Of a stretch of DNA of 64,000 nt, positions 53,347 through 63,188 are shown piece after piece. Made by a program: the position numbers and the translations under genes. Origin of the DNA: Bacteroidales bacterium (GTDB lineage: Bacteria > Bacteroidota > Bacteroidia > Bacteroidales > UBA10428). A model generated the notes under the pieces. The model worked only from the letters and a program-made list of their open reading frames with translations, was not told where the DNA came from and made no database searches. The number at the start of each line of letters is the position of its first letter. The first letter of the stretch is position 1. The stretch lies in assembly GCA_016926235.1 (NCBI GenBank), contig JAFGOZ010000524.1:1-64000 (forward strand), in the 5' to 3' direction.

Positions 53347-56150
53347 ATTTTTTCTTTTAAATACTTTCCTGTATAAGACTTCTCACACTTCACTATATCT
53401 TCAGGTATGCCTTCAAATACCACCTGTCCTCCTTCTTCACCCCCCTCAGGTCCTAGATCAATTATCCAGTCAGCCATTTTAATTATTTCAAGGTTGTGCT
53501 CAATGATAACGATTGAGTGTCCTCGCTGGATAAGTGCTTCAAAGGCACCAAGAAGGGTTTTAATATCATGAAAATGAAGACCTGTAGTCGGTTCGTCAAA
53601 AATAAACAGCATATTACCTGCTGAGCTTTCCTTACTCAAAAAATAGGCAAGTTTTACCCGCTGGCTTTCACCACCACTTAGTGTACTTGAGGATTGTCCC
53701 ATTTTTACATAGCCAAGCCCCACATCAGCCAGAGGTTGCAATTTTTCAGCAATCTTCTTTTCACTTTGGCTCTTGGCTTGCGAGAAAAACTCGATTGCTT
53801 CGTCAATGGTCATTTCAAGGATATCATAGATATTCTTGTCACGGTATTTTACCTCCAATACCTCATCTTTAAAGCGTTTTCCACCACACGAATCACAAAT
53901 AAGTTCAACATCGGCCATAAACTGCATTTCCACCTTAATGATACCTTCTCCCTGGCACTCATCGCATCTTCCACCATCAACATTAAATGAAAAGTGGGCT
54001 GGTTTAAAATTATTCAGTTTGGCCAATTGTTGTTTGGAATAGAGATTACGTATTTCATCATACACCTTCAGATATGTAACCGGGTTGGATCGTGAAGATT
54101 TTCCAATTGGATTCTGATCTACGAATTCAATTCCTGTAATCATCTTTATATCTCCCTCAATAAGATCATGTTCTCCGGTTTTTTCACTGAACTTATCAAA
54201 TAACTTGCCAAGTCCGGAATACAGGATGTTTTTAACCAGTGTCGATTTTCCAGAGCCGCTTACACCACTTACTACAGTTAATGTGTTTAATGGAAATTTT
54301 ACAGATATATTTTTCAGGTTGTTTTCTCTTGCACCCTTTACATGTATATAGTTTCTCCATTTCCTTCGCTGAGCAGGAGGATCAATGGTTTCCTTACCGG
54401 AAAGATATTTAGCTGTGAGACTTTTTTCTTCATTTAAAACAGCCTGATGATTACCATGGAAAATAACTTCTCCGCCCAATCGTCCGGCGAATGGTCCCAT
54501 ATCAACTATTTCATCAGATGCACGGATAATTTCTTCGTCGTGTTCAACTACTACAACACTGTTCCCAATATCACGGAGGTTTTTTAATACAGAAATTAAT
54601 CGTTCTGTATCACGAGAGTGTAGACCAATACTAGGTTCGTCTAATATATACAATGAGCCGACCAGGCTGCTTCCAAGAGATGTGGCAAGATTGATTCGTT
54701 GGGACTCACCTCCGGACAGGGTAGCGGAGAGCCTGTTAAGCGTAAGGTATCCCAAACCCACATTTTCAAGAAATGCCAGACGGTTATTGATCTCTACAAG
54801 CAATCGTTTGGCCACGTTTTTATCATGATCATCCAGTTCCAGTGTTTTAAAATAACTGGTTAGCTCTTTAATAGGCATCTCAACGAGGTCACCAATAGTA
54901 TAATTGTTTATTTTAACATAATAGGCTTCCTTCTTTAATCTGGCTCCTTTGCATTCAGGACAAGTTGTTTTTCCCCGGTACCGGGCCAGCATAACCCTGT
55001 ACTGTATTTTATATTGTTTTGATTCTACATAATGGAAAAATGCATAAATGCCTTTAACATGGGGACCTCCATACCAAAGTAATTCTCTTTGCTCTTTGTT
55101 TAATTGATAGTAGGGTTTATGAATAGGAAAAGATATTCTGTCGGCGTTCATTATAAACCGCTCTTTCCATTTTTTCATTTTATCACCTTTCCAGCAAACA
55201 ACAGCATCTTCATATAATGAGAGACCTTTATTAGGGACTACTTTATCTTCATCAATGCCTATTACCTTACCGTAGCCTTCACAGGTAGGGCATGCACCAA
55301 TAGGATTATTAAACGAGAACATATGCTCATTGGGTTCTTCAAATAATTCCCCACCTTCTTCATATCGTATCGAAAAACGAATATATTTTATGTCATCTTC
55401 ATTTTGAATACCAATCATGCAGGTTCCATCGCCTTCATTCAATGCCAGTTGCACTGAATCACCAGCACGGGCAACAAAATCTTCATCCCGGGATTGCACA
55501 ATTAACCGATCAATAACAATATAAACATACTCAGAGGTTGATATGATTTCTTTTGCTAGTAAGTCGCTTATCTTTACTATTTCTTTATTGATAAGCATCC
55601 TCGTAAAACCCTGCCTGTTCAGAGATTCAAGCCTGGATTTATCCAAAGGGGTATTTTTTATATTAATAGGGGATAATACCATCAACTTGGTACCTTCAGC
55701 TTGTTTTAACACAAAATCTACTACATTAGTAACGGAATGCTTTTTTACTTCTTTTCCGGTTTTTGGCGAGATTGTTTTTCCAATACGGGCATAAAGTAAC
55801 TTCAGGTAATCGTATACTTCAGTTGAAGTACCAACGGTTGAACGGGGATTTCGTGTGTTAACCTTTTGCTCTATTGCAATTGCCGGAGGAATGCCGAGAA
55901 TATATTCAACTTCTGGTTTTTGAATTTTTCCTAAGAATTGCCTTGCGTAGGCCGAAAGACTTTCAACATATCTTCTTTGCCCTTCAGCATATATTGTATC
56001 AAATGCTAAAGAAGATTTTCCCGAACCGGATAATCCTGTTATAACTATAAATTTATCTCTGGGTATGGCCAAATCAACATTTTTTAAATTATTTACATTC
56101 GCCCCCTTAATTATTATTGAATTGCCCGCTAAATCTGTTGTTTTTGGCAT
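53343..56150 (-). CDS. uvrA: Excinuclease ABC subunit A
   Basis: A 935-residue UvrA, the damage-recognition ATPase of nucleotide excision repair. Two ABC modules are evident. Walker A sites are GLSGSGKSSLAFDT (about 39-52) and GVSGSGKSTLVKNI (about 635-648). Signature sequences LSGGESQRINLA and LSGGESQRVKLA precede LDEPSIGLH and FDEPTTGLH. Zinc modules are CPTCEGYG...CPECKGAR and CDECQGEG...CDSCGGKR. All catalytic parts are intact. It is transcribed alone, convergent with wbqC. Confidence 0.97.
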   Translation of the reverse strand: MPKTTDLAGNSIIIKGANVNNLKNVDLAIPRDKFIVITGLSGSGKSSLAFDTIYAEGQRRYVESLSAYARQFLGKIQKPEVEYILGIPPAIAIEQKVNTRNPRSTVGTSTEVYDYLKLLYARIGKTISPKTGKEVKKHSVTNVVDFVLKQAEGTKLMVLSPINIKNTPLDKSRLESLNRQGFTRMLINKEIVKISDLLAKEIISTSEYVYIVIDRLIVQSRDEDFVARAGDSVQLALNEGDGTCMIGIQNEDDIKYIRFSIRYEEGGELFEEPNEHMFSFNNPIGACPTCEGYGKVIGIDEDKVVPNKGLSLYEDAVVCWKGDKMKKWKERFIMNADRISFPIHKPYYQLNKEQRELLWYGGPHVKGIYAFFHYVESKQYKIQYRVMLARYRGKTTCPECKGARLKKEAYYVKINNYTIGDLVEMPIKELTSYFKTLELDDHDKNVAKRLLVEINNRLAFLENVGLGYLTLNRLSATLSGGESQRINLATSLGSSLVGSLYILDEPSIGLHSRDTERLISVLKNLRDIGNSVVVVEHDEEIIRASDEIVDMGPFAGRLGGEVIFHGNHQAVLNEEKSLTAKYLSGKETIDPPAQRRKWRNYIHVKGARENNLKNISVKFPLNTLTVVSGVSGSGKSTLVKNILYSGLGKLFDKFSEKTGEHDLIEGDIKMITGIEFVDQNPIGKSSRSNPVTYLKVYDEIRNLYSKQQLAKLNNFKPAHFSFNVDGGRCDECQGEGIIKVEMQFMADVELICDSCGGKRFKDEVLEVKYRDKNIYDILEMTIDEAIEFFSQAKSQSEKKIAEKLQPLADVGLGYVKMGQSSSTLSGGESQRVKLAYFLSKESSAGNMLFIFDEPTTGLHFHDIKTLLGAFEALIQRGHSIVIIEHNLEIIKMADWIIDLGPEGGEEGGQVVFEGIPEDIVKCEKSYTGKYLKEKI

Positions 56151-56289
56151 GAAAATTGTAATTTATTTTGTAAGTTTAACAAACTTTAACTAGACATAAA
56201 AGTAAAATTTTTGCATCAATAAATAATTTTTTATTTATTTGCAACGTATTATATAGAAAACCAGTATAAATTAAATAGGAAAACTTAAA

Positions 56290-56342
56290 AAAGGAGGACC
56301 GCTTATTGAGTGATATCTACCCATTTTAATCAAAATAGGAGG
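56290..56342 (+). promoter_or_regulatory. Two strong Shine-Dalgarno sites and a 7-codon upstream ORF
   Basis: AAAGGAGG at 56290-56297 stands 8 nt before a TTG that opens the tiny frame MSDIYPF, stop (56306-56329). AGGAGGT at 56337-56343 stands a few nt before the TTG start (56348) of the sigma factor. Both are full anti-Shine-Dalgarno complements at optimal spacing, whereas the other starts inspected in this window have none. The second site decides the sigma start. Confidence 0.75.
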
Positions 56343-56347
56343 TAGTT

Positions 56348-56938
56348 TTGGAACGTACATATGTATCAGACCAGGAACTCGTTAAGCAGTTCATTAATGG
56401 TAATCAGTCAAGTCTTGAGGCGTTAATTAGCCGGCATAAAGACAGAGTTTATACATATATATTACTTATAGTAAAAAATCAGCAATTAGCCGAAGATCTA
56501 TTTCAGGATACTTTTGTCAAGGTCATTAAATCTCTTCATAAGGGAAAATACCGTGACGATGGGAAGTTTATTGCCTGGGTAATCCGTATTGCCCATAATC
56601 TGGCAATAGATTATTTTAGAAAGGAAAAACAGCTAAATACAGTATCTGATGAGGATGTTAATGGTCGTGTATTTAATAGCAAAAATTTGGCTGATAGTAC
56701 CATTGAAGACGATCTTATAGATACACAGATATCTAATGACGTAAGAAATCTTGTAGATAAATTGCCGGATGACCAGAAGCAGGTAATATTGTTACGACAT
56801 TATGGCGGATTAAGTTTTAAAGAAATTGCTGACCAAACCAATGTTAGCATTAATACTGCATTAGGTCGAATGCGCTATGCTTTGATAAACCTTAGAAAAT
56901 TGATTGAGGAGAAAAACCTTAGTCTGACAAGATCATAG
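56348..56938 (+). CDS. ECF-type RNA polymerase sigma factor
   Basis: A 196-residue sigma-70-family factor with region 2 (FINGNQSSLEALISRHKDRVYTYI, DLFQDTFVKVIKS, FIAWVIRIAHNLAIDYFRK) and region 4 (LPDDQKQVILLRHYGGLSFKEIADQTNVSINTALGRMRYAL). Translation starts at TTG 56348, supported by the perfect Shine-Dalgarno AGGAGGT just upstream and by the family N-terminus MERTYVSDQELVKQF. A possible terminator stem overlaps its 3' end (GAAAAACC ... GGGTTTTTC, about 56911-56948). No FecR-type anti-sigma gene follows; only a small acidic ORF lies downstream. The regulon is unknown. Confidence 0.92.
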   Translation: MERTYVSDQELVKQFINGNQSSLEALISRHKDRVYTYILLIVKNQQLAEDLFQDTFVKVIKSLHKGKYRDDGKFIAWVIRIAHNLAIDYFRKEKQLNTVSDEDVNGRVFNSKNLADSTIEDDLIDTQISNDVRNLVDKLPDDQKQVILLRHYGGLSFKEIADQTNVSINTALGRMRYALINLRKLIEEKNLSLTRS

Positions 56939-57191
56939 GGTTTTTCTTTGTTGATTAATTGATTTGTAGATTTATTTACAAATTTATTATTCAATCCATG
57001 ATCCTTTCAGTGTATTATTATAAAATATTAGTAGCACACTTTTTTGTTTGCAAGCTACTATTATTTTGATTAATAGTATTTTAGATATAAAACTAAAAAA
57101 AATTAAAAAAAATATACTTTAATATAATATTCCTGTTTTATGTAACGTTAGATATTTATAATTTATCTTATTTCTCAAAACCATTTTGCCT

Positions 57192-57401
57192 ATGAATAAA
57201 AACTCTACCTTTTATTATTCCATACACAACTTAGAAGAAGATAGCGAAGAGGAGTGTTTGATAGATATGGATGATGTAATGAGCATTAATACATCATCTT
57301 ACGAGGATGTAAACAGTCTTCTTGAGCAATGCCAATTTTGTGTAAGTGATACAATAGTACAAGAACTATTTAACTATGCAAGATCGTTATCGAATCATTA
57401 A
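57192..57401 (+). CDS. Small acidic protein downstream of the sigma factor
   Basis: A 69-residue, strongly acidic protein (EEDSEEECLIDMDD) without signal peptide or membrane segment; one pair of cysteines occurs as CQFC. The chosen start is ATG 57192; TTG 57186 is two codons earlier. It does not resemble an anti-sigma factor I can name, but its position after an ECF gene, 253 bp downstream, and its stop 3 bp from the convergent rsmE end suggest a real gene. Function unknown. Confidence 0.55.
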   Translation: MNKNSTFYYSIHNLEEDSEEECLIDMDDVMSINTSSYEDVNSLLEQCQFCVSDTIVQELFNYARSLSNH

Positions 57402-58109
57402 TCAGGTATGGAGGTTCAAATGATTTACCGAGCAGCAGGCTACAATGCCTGCTGTTTCTGTTCTTAAACGATTAATGCCAAGGTCGAGGGATTTGTAGCC
57501 ATTTTTTGTTGCCTGCTCAACTTCTGGTAATGAAAAGTCCCCTTCGGGACCGATTAATATTACAACTTTCTTCCCGGGAGGACAATCAGATGTAAGATTT
57601 ACTTTTAAAGTATTATAACAATGCGCAATATAGTATATATCACTTTTTGACTCTTTAATGAAATCGGAATATTTTGTTAGTTCATTTAATTTTGGTAAAT
57701 AGGCTTGTTCCGATTGTTTCATCGCTGATATAAGTATTTTTTGTAAGCGGTCGGGTTTTATTACTTTGCGTTCAGAAAAATCACAAAGAAGAGGCGTAAT
57801 CTCATCCACTCCAATTTCGGTCACTTTTTCGAGAAACCATTCAAACCTGTCAATGTTTTTAGTAGGGGCAATCGCAATGTGCAGATGGAATTTTCGCTTG
57901 TTATATTTTTCTTGTGTTTCAATAATTTTTACTTCGGTTCTTTTCGATTGTTTATCACAAATTTGAGCTTTAAAGTATCCTCCATTCCCATCAACCAGGA
58001 CTATCTCATCACCTTCTTTTAAGCGCAGTACTTTTGAGCAATGTTTTGATTCTTCTTCACTTAAAATGTAATGGTCTGATAGTATATCAGGACAATAAAA
58101 CCAATGCAT
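57402..58109 (-). CDS. rsmE: 16S rRNA (uracil-1498-N3)-methyltransferase
   Basis: A 235-residue SPOUT-class methyltransferase modifying U1498 of 16S rRNA. It has an N-terminal PUA-like domain (HYILSEEESKHCSKVLRLKEGDEIVLVDGNGGYF) and the knotted SAM-binding end VVILIGPEGDFSLPEVEQA...LGINRLRTETAGI. Length is typical. It is divergent from the phosphodiesterase gene across 65 bp. Confidence 0.95.
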   Translation of the reverse strand: MHWFYCPDILSDHYILSEEESKHCSKVLRLKEGDEIVLVDGNGGYFKAQICDKQSKRTEVKIIETQEKYNKRKFHLHIAIAPTKNIDRFEWFLEKVTEIGVDEITPLLCDFSERKVIKPDRLQKILISAMKQSEQAYLPKLNELTKYSDFIKESKSDIYYIAHCYNTLKVNLTSDCPPGKKVVILIGPEGDFSLPEVEQATKNGYKSLDLGINRLRTETAGIVACCSVNHLNLHT

Positions 58110-58174
58110 AATTATTTGTTTTATTTTTTATTAAACGAAAAGGCTAGTTTTGCATAAATGATATTTTAAAGAAT

Positions 58175-58672
58175 ATGACAAAAATAGGACTTCTTTCAGA
58201 TACACATGGATTTCTTGATCCAAAAATAGTAAAGTTTTTGGATGATTGTGATGAAATATGGCATGCAGGAGACATTGGAAGTTTGCAGGTAGCAAAAACA
58301 CTTTCCTTAAAAAAGAAATTCAAAGCTGTTTATGGTAATATTGACGGAACAGATATACGAACAGAATATCCTGAAGTTCTACATTTTAGGTGTGAAGATG
58401 TAGAGGTTTTAATGAAGCATATAGGAGGTTATCCTAAAAGGTATGAGATATCCGTAAAAAAAATATTGGAAAAGTCCAGTATCAATCTTTTTATATCTGG
58501 CCATTCACATATTCTAAAGGTAATACCGGATAAAGAATATGATCTGTTGCATATAAACCCCGGAGCTGCTGGAAATAGCGGGATGCATAAAGTGAAAACA
58601 GCTGTAAAATTTCAAGTTCATGAAAAGAAGATTTCTGAACTTGAAATTATTGAAATAAAGCGAGGTTTATAA
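58175..58672 (+). CDS. YfcE/MJ0936-type metallophosphodiesterase
   Basis: A 165-residue calcineurin-like phosphoesterase. The metal-binding motifs are in order: LLSDTHGFLD (D8, H10), WHAGDIGS, YGNIDGTD and SGHSHILK followed by INPGAAG. Members hydrolyse phosphodiesters in vitro; the physiological substrate is unknown. A TAGTTTTG -7-like element lies at 58145-58152. It converges with the long exported-protein gene after 7 bp. Confidence 0.9.
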   Translation: MTKIGLLSDTHGFLDPKIVKFLDDCDEIWHAGDIGSLQVAKTLSLKKKFKAVYGNIDGTDIRTEYPEVLHFRCEDVEVLMKHIGGYPKRYEISVKKILEKSSINLFISGHSHILKVIPDKEYDLLHINPGAAGNSGMHKVKTAVKFQVHEKKISELEIIEIKRGL

Positions 58673-58679
58673 TAGAGTT

Positions 58680-61600
58680 TTAATATCCCGCTTCAAAGCG
58701 TCTTAAAAGCTTACCTATTCTATCAGGCGTAGCTAACATGTAAATGTAGGGAGTTTCACGTTTTGGAACTTTTAATTTTCTATTCTTCGTTTTTTCTGCT
58801 TTTATTAAAGCTATGTAAGTGTTATTTGACGATAATGTTTGCATTACCCCTCGTGTATAGCCAAAGTAATACCATGTGTTTCCATCAATATTCAGATAAA
58901 TATCGAACAAATCACCACTTCTTCGTTTTTGAATTTCAATATTACCGTCTACTTCCTTGTTAATCTGAACCCCACCAATGCTTCCTACACCAATCTTTCC
59001 ATATGACATATATGACATTGTATTTTGGTTCCAACCCATTTTTACACTTGTGAGTACAATGGTTTTATTCATCACATCAGGTACTTCCCTATATTCCCCA
59101 TAAAGGGTAAGGTCGTCAAACATGGATTGTGCTTTATCCTCACCTACCAGGTGCCGTATATTTCGCTTATATACATCAGAAGCAACATCAATAGGTTTAA
59201 GTTTCGGTGCACTATCCACGTCAATTGCAAAAATATTCATTGCTTCTGTTTGCATGAAAAAATCAAGGGTCATCATTACTTCAAAAGTGGTGATATCTTT
59301 TTTCATATTCATTCGGTAACTACCAATGGTTTTAATTTTAAACTGACCATATTCCACTCCAAAATCTATATCTCCATCTCCATACATAATACAGCTGTCC
59401 CTGTCGTAGCTTAAGAAATTGCCGGACAGGTTCTCGTTAAATAATTTATTCTTCCCCCCAATTTTATATTTTTGTGTTAGCTTATCGAAATACAAAAGCC
59501 CATTTGCTTTTGCAAGATTGTGGTCAGAATGAAAGCCTTTTTTACTGAAAAAAGTTGGATATAAATGAACAGAATCCATTGCCTGGAATGGACCCATGTA
59601 AAGTTCTTTATAATTTATGTCCAATGGTTTTTCGGGAACGGGAATATAAATATAATCCGGATTTATTTCAGATTTAAAATTGAGCCACGAAGTAAGGGTA
59701 GTATCACAAGTCTGCACCAATTGTGTTGCTCCATCGAATGTTAAGTATGGATCATCTGCAAATAATGTCACTTTCCCCTGGTATTTAAAATCAGGGCTAA
59801 GTGTAAAATCTGTTTCAGCAAGGATTGTACCTGTTGCATTGGTATGAATACCCGTATCTACATAAACGTGGCTGAAAAATATTGTTTGCACCATATCATT
59901 TTCATCAATATAATCATAATATCCAACGCCCCCGTAGTTATATCTGCCGGTTACATCAAGTCTTGCACTATGAATGGTATGATACCTTGTTTTCCTATTC
60001 ATTTCTGCCCGGGCATTCTTTAATGTTCTCATTTTTGCTTCAACTTCTATTATCACATTTCCTTCGAATGGGAATATCTGCGCGTCAGCAACGTTTATAT
60101 AGGGAACTTCGCTTGCCCTGATAAGGTTTTCAGCATAGTCGTAAACAGCTAACGGAGAGATAAAGTTCAAAGAATCCTGATCCGGATGGATGGAAATATA
60201 TTTTGGTCCCAGAACCTCTGTTTGAGTTGTATCGGAAGTATCCTTTTTGAGCAGTTGCTTTTGAGTGGTCATTTTCACTTCCTGCTTATCCATATTCCAT
60301 TCAAAATGGTCAAGAAAACTTATATACCTGTTTTCCGGAAATTCTACCAGGGTATAATCTTCATTTGAAGTAAATTCCCCTGTCCGTGATCTGAAATCAA
60401 CCCGTGCCTTTACATTATCAGCCATTACAGTAAAAATATCTTCATGCAATGATTTTAGGTTAAACTCTGCTGTGTCTGCTGAAAAGGCATCCGATGAGAA
60501 TAAATACATGCTGGAGTTTAGTTCTGCGCTTTTAATATCTACATTACCCCATCCCTGCAAACCCGCTGGTTGTAGTTTTAAATCTCCAGAAAGTTTTGTG
60601 GTATCATTATACATTGTAAAAGGTTCCTTTTTTTGATAAGCAAAAAGTACATCATGAAAAGGTTCCCAATGGATATAATTGTTAGTTGAATGCGTCATAG
60701 GATATGTGACACCAGTTGTTTTCTTTCGTATTTCAAATTTATCTGAATTTGCATTTACAGAATCCGGATAAAACAAAAAGCTTTGTGAGTAGGAAGATGA
60801 CGTTAAATAGTCAAGTTTTCCATCGCCACGCAAACCTTTATTGCTGAGTTTTATGTCATTAAAAAACTGTCCTTTCCCTTTATATACGGGCATACCTGAC
60901 TCGGGAGTTTTATGAGTAAAGCCAAGGGATAAGTCAGGTTGAACCTTTAGTCTCTCCTGAATATCAGGGAAAATACCTCCTGATACAAATCTTCCTTCAA
61001 AATTCATATCATCTTTGTTGAAGTTATCCAGACTATCGATGGTATAAGGCTCTAATTCAAAATAGAATTCATCTTTTTTATATGCACCACCCATTATTTC
61101 CGGGTCATTATAATATACATATGACTTTTCTCGAGAAACGAATATCGGATATTCAGGAAAATTCTTTGATCCCGATTTGTTATTGGGATCATCAATCATT
61201 AATTCTCCAGTCACATGTTCAATCAGGTTTTTTACATTGTCTACAACCGTTTGACCGTAATTGTCATATCCCACGGGTACACGTATATTTACTGAATCAA
61301 CGTTCTGTAGGTTAATGCCAAATCGATCATAATCAAAAAAGAAATTACTACCATAAAATGTAAACAAGCCGGCATCAATTACTCCATTAAATTGAAAACT
61401 ACGGTCTCTCTTCATGGTTATTTGCCCTCCTTTTGGGACAATGCTAACATTTTGCGCATTGCTGACTTGTATCTGAGGGGTTCCGTTTATAACTAAATCA
61501 TAAGTACGAAGGTCAAGTGATCCATTTTCTAATGGGGCATTAGTCGTAGATTTAATATTTATTACATCGTAATCAATTCTCCTAACACTTGCATAAATTT

Positions 61601-63146
61601 GCTGGTAAAGCTTAGGTTTTATTTTAACTTCATCAGTATTTACGTTGTAAAATATAAAGCCATTAAAAGCCATTTCAATTAATTGCTTTTGTATCTGGTA
61701 GTGAGCTATATGCCTGTATGCAGCAAATTCCTGTCCGGTAAATTCTTCGCTTTCAATAGACTTTGAAAACTGCATTAGAGCTACAGCCGGATGAACTTCG
61801 TCGTAGTATTGTAAGCGTTCATAGGTTGGCATGTCAAACAATTGCACGGATTGGAAATTAGCGTTTCCTATTGCAGATCCACGAAGAGGCTTGAAATAAA
61901 GCTTTGTTTCTCCTACCTTCCAGGTTATTTGCTCAAAATTCATATCCAGGTTGTGATAAGAATCATAAAACGGACTTTGTGAAGTATATTCCCCTGTCCT
62001 TGTGAGAGATACTTCTTTTCTGGATACATAGTAGGCAAATGATAAATCCGGATGATAGATGGAATCACTACCTAAGTAAATGGTCATGGATGTATTGATG
62101 CCGGATACCTTATCCGGATTAAATGCAAATAGTTGTGAATGTAACTGAAGAAAAAGTGTATCCCCACTATACATATCGAGTTGAGCAAGTTCCTCCTGGC
62201 TACCTGCACCCAGCATTGCTTGTCCTTGCATTTTAAGACCTCCTTTATAATCTATGTCCTCATAAAGGTCTTTCAGGAAAAAGTTTTTCTTATACGATTC
62301 GAATTGAGGATACCTTGCACTGGCCGGGTCTTTTATAATCATTACTTTGTCGGTTAACACACCTAAAAGAGGATCGTCAAAGAAATTTTTATTTGTAAAA
62401 ACCACCGAATCAAATTTATATTCGGCTTTTGTCAGATTTAACCTATAGTTTTCCAATTTGGCATTTACCTCCTCACGGGGCAATCCGGCTCTTTCCCATG
62501 TTACCAAACCGGTTTTCCCATACCAGGTATATTTTACCGGATCAAAATAACCGGATGCTTCGTAAATTTTAATACTGTCTAAATTAGCAAAGCAGGTTAA
62601 TGTAACATTCTCCAGTATGATGCGGATATCGTCCTTAATTTCAAACCGAAAATCATTCTTGTCAACTTTCCAATTGGTTGTTGTAGTGTAATAAATGTAG
62701 TTCTCACCTACAAGGTTTATAGTAGAACTAAAATATACACTAAGATCATTGTAGGATAATTTGGGATGATCAAGGATGAAATTAACTCCTTTTTCCCATG
62801 TAAGGTAGCCTTGAAGGTTATTATCTTGTTGGTAAAGTAATTGACATTGTAAATAATCAACAAAATGAGGACGGAGTCTAACCTGCTTTTGTACCAAATT
62901 ATTTGACATTTCGATAATCTTGTCTTTTCGTTGAGGGCTGAAGAAAACAGAGTCTGTATTCCAGGCACTTACATATGCTTCCAGGAGAGGTTCCTCTTTT
63001 TCGGGGATATTTACTTTTAATCTTTCCGATAAATTCTTTATATATTCTCTGTGATCAACAGGGAATTTATCCCTCATTATTTGAGACTTAAGATTGACTA
63101 TTGAAATAGAAAAGATCAGGATCATCAGAATGGGAAAACGCTTCAT
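58680..63146 (-). CDS. Very large exported beta-rich protein, unknown function
   Basis: A 1488-residue protein with an N-terminal signal peptide (about 1-21, ILMILIFSISIVNLKSQ). I do not recognise a named domain. Most of the length consists of alternating beta-strand-like sequences in which short modules recur (MQGQAML..., GKGQFFNDIKLSNKGLRGDGKLDYL, LSGDLKLQPAGLQGWGNVDI). The repeated polar/aromatic alternation and phrases such as AEFNLKSL resemble elongated periplasmic beta-structures of the AsmA/TamB or OstA kind, but this is only an analogy. It follows prmA by 42 bp on the same strand. Large exported proteins of this type are conserved in Bacteroidales, so an envelope role is likely. Confidence 0.7.
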   Translation of the reverse strand: MKRFPILMILIFSISIVNLKSQIMRDKFPVDHREYIKNLSERLKVNIPEKEEPLLEAYVSAWNTDSVFFSPQRKDKIIEMSNNLVQKQVRLRPHFVDYLQCQLLYQQDNNLQGYLTWEKGVNFILDHPKLSYNDLSVYFSSTINLVGENYIYYTTTTNWKVDKNDFRFEIKDDIRIILENVTLTCFANLDSIKIYEASGYFDPVKYTWYGKTGLVTWERAGLPREEVNAKLENYRLNLTKAEYKFDSVVFTNKNFFDDPLLGVLTDKVMIIKDPASARYPQFESYKKNFFLKDLYEDIDYKGGLKMQGQAMLGAGSQEELAQLDMYSGDTLFLQLHSQLFAFNPDKVSGINTSMTIYLGSDSIYHPDLSFAYYVSRKEVSLTRTGEYTSQSPFYDSYHNLDMNFEQITWKVGETKLYFKPLRGSAIGNANFQSVQLFDMPTYERLQYYDEVHPAVALMQFSKSIESEEFTGQEFAAYRHIAHYQIQKQLIEMAFNGFIFYNVNTDEVKIKPKLYQQIYASVRRIDYDVINIKSTTNAPLENGSLDLRTYDLVINGTPQIQVSNAQNVSIVPKGGQITMKRDRSFQFNGVIDAGLFTFYGSNFFFDYDRFGINLQNVDSVNIRVPVGYDNYGQTVVDNVKNLIEHVTGELMIDDPNNKSGSKNFPEYPIFVSREKSYVYYNDPEIMGGAYKKDEFYFELEPYTIDSLDNFNKDDMNFEGRFVSGGIFPDIQERLKVQPDLSLGFTHKTPESGMPVYKGKGQFFNDIKLSNKGLRGDGKLDYLTSSSYSQSFLFYPDSVNANSDKFEIRKKTTGVTYPMTHSTNNYIHWEPFHDVLFAYQKKEPFTMYNDTTKLSGDLKLQPAGLQGWGNVDIKSAELNSSMYLFSSDAFSADTAEFNLKSLHEDIFTVMADNVKARVDFRSRTGEFTSNEDYTLVEFPENRYISFLDHFEWNMDKQEVKMTTQKQLLKKDTSDTTQTEVLGPKYISIHPDQDSLNFISPLAVYDYAENLIRASEVPYINVADAQIFPFEGNVIIEVEAKMRTLKNARAEMNRKTRYHTIHSARLDVTGRYNYGGVGYYDYIDENDMVQTIFFSHVYVDTGIHTNATGTILAETDFTLSPDFKYQGKVTLFADDPYLTFDGATQLVQTCDTTLTSWLNFKSEINPDYIYIPVPEKPLDINYKELYMGPFQAMDSVHLYPTFFSKKGFHSDHNLAKANGLLYFDKLTQKYKIGGKNKLFNENLSGNFLSYDRDSCIMYGDGDIDFGVEYGQFKIKTIGSYRMNMKKDITTFEVMMTLDFFMQTEAMNIFAIDVDSAPKLKPIDVASDVYKRNIRHLVGEDKAQSMFDDLTLYGEYREVPDVMNKTIVLTSVKMGWNQNTMSYMSYGKIGVGSIGGVQINKEVDGNIEIQKRRSGDLFDIYLNIDGNTWYYFGYTRGVMQTLSSNNTYIALIKAEKTKNRKLKVPKRETPYIYMLATPDRIGKLLRRFEAGY

Positions 63147-63188
63147 AGTTTGAATTTTATATTTTGAGATAAAAATGTAAAACTAAAA

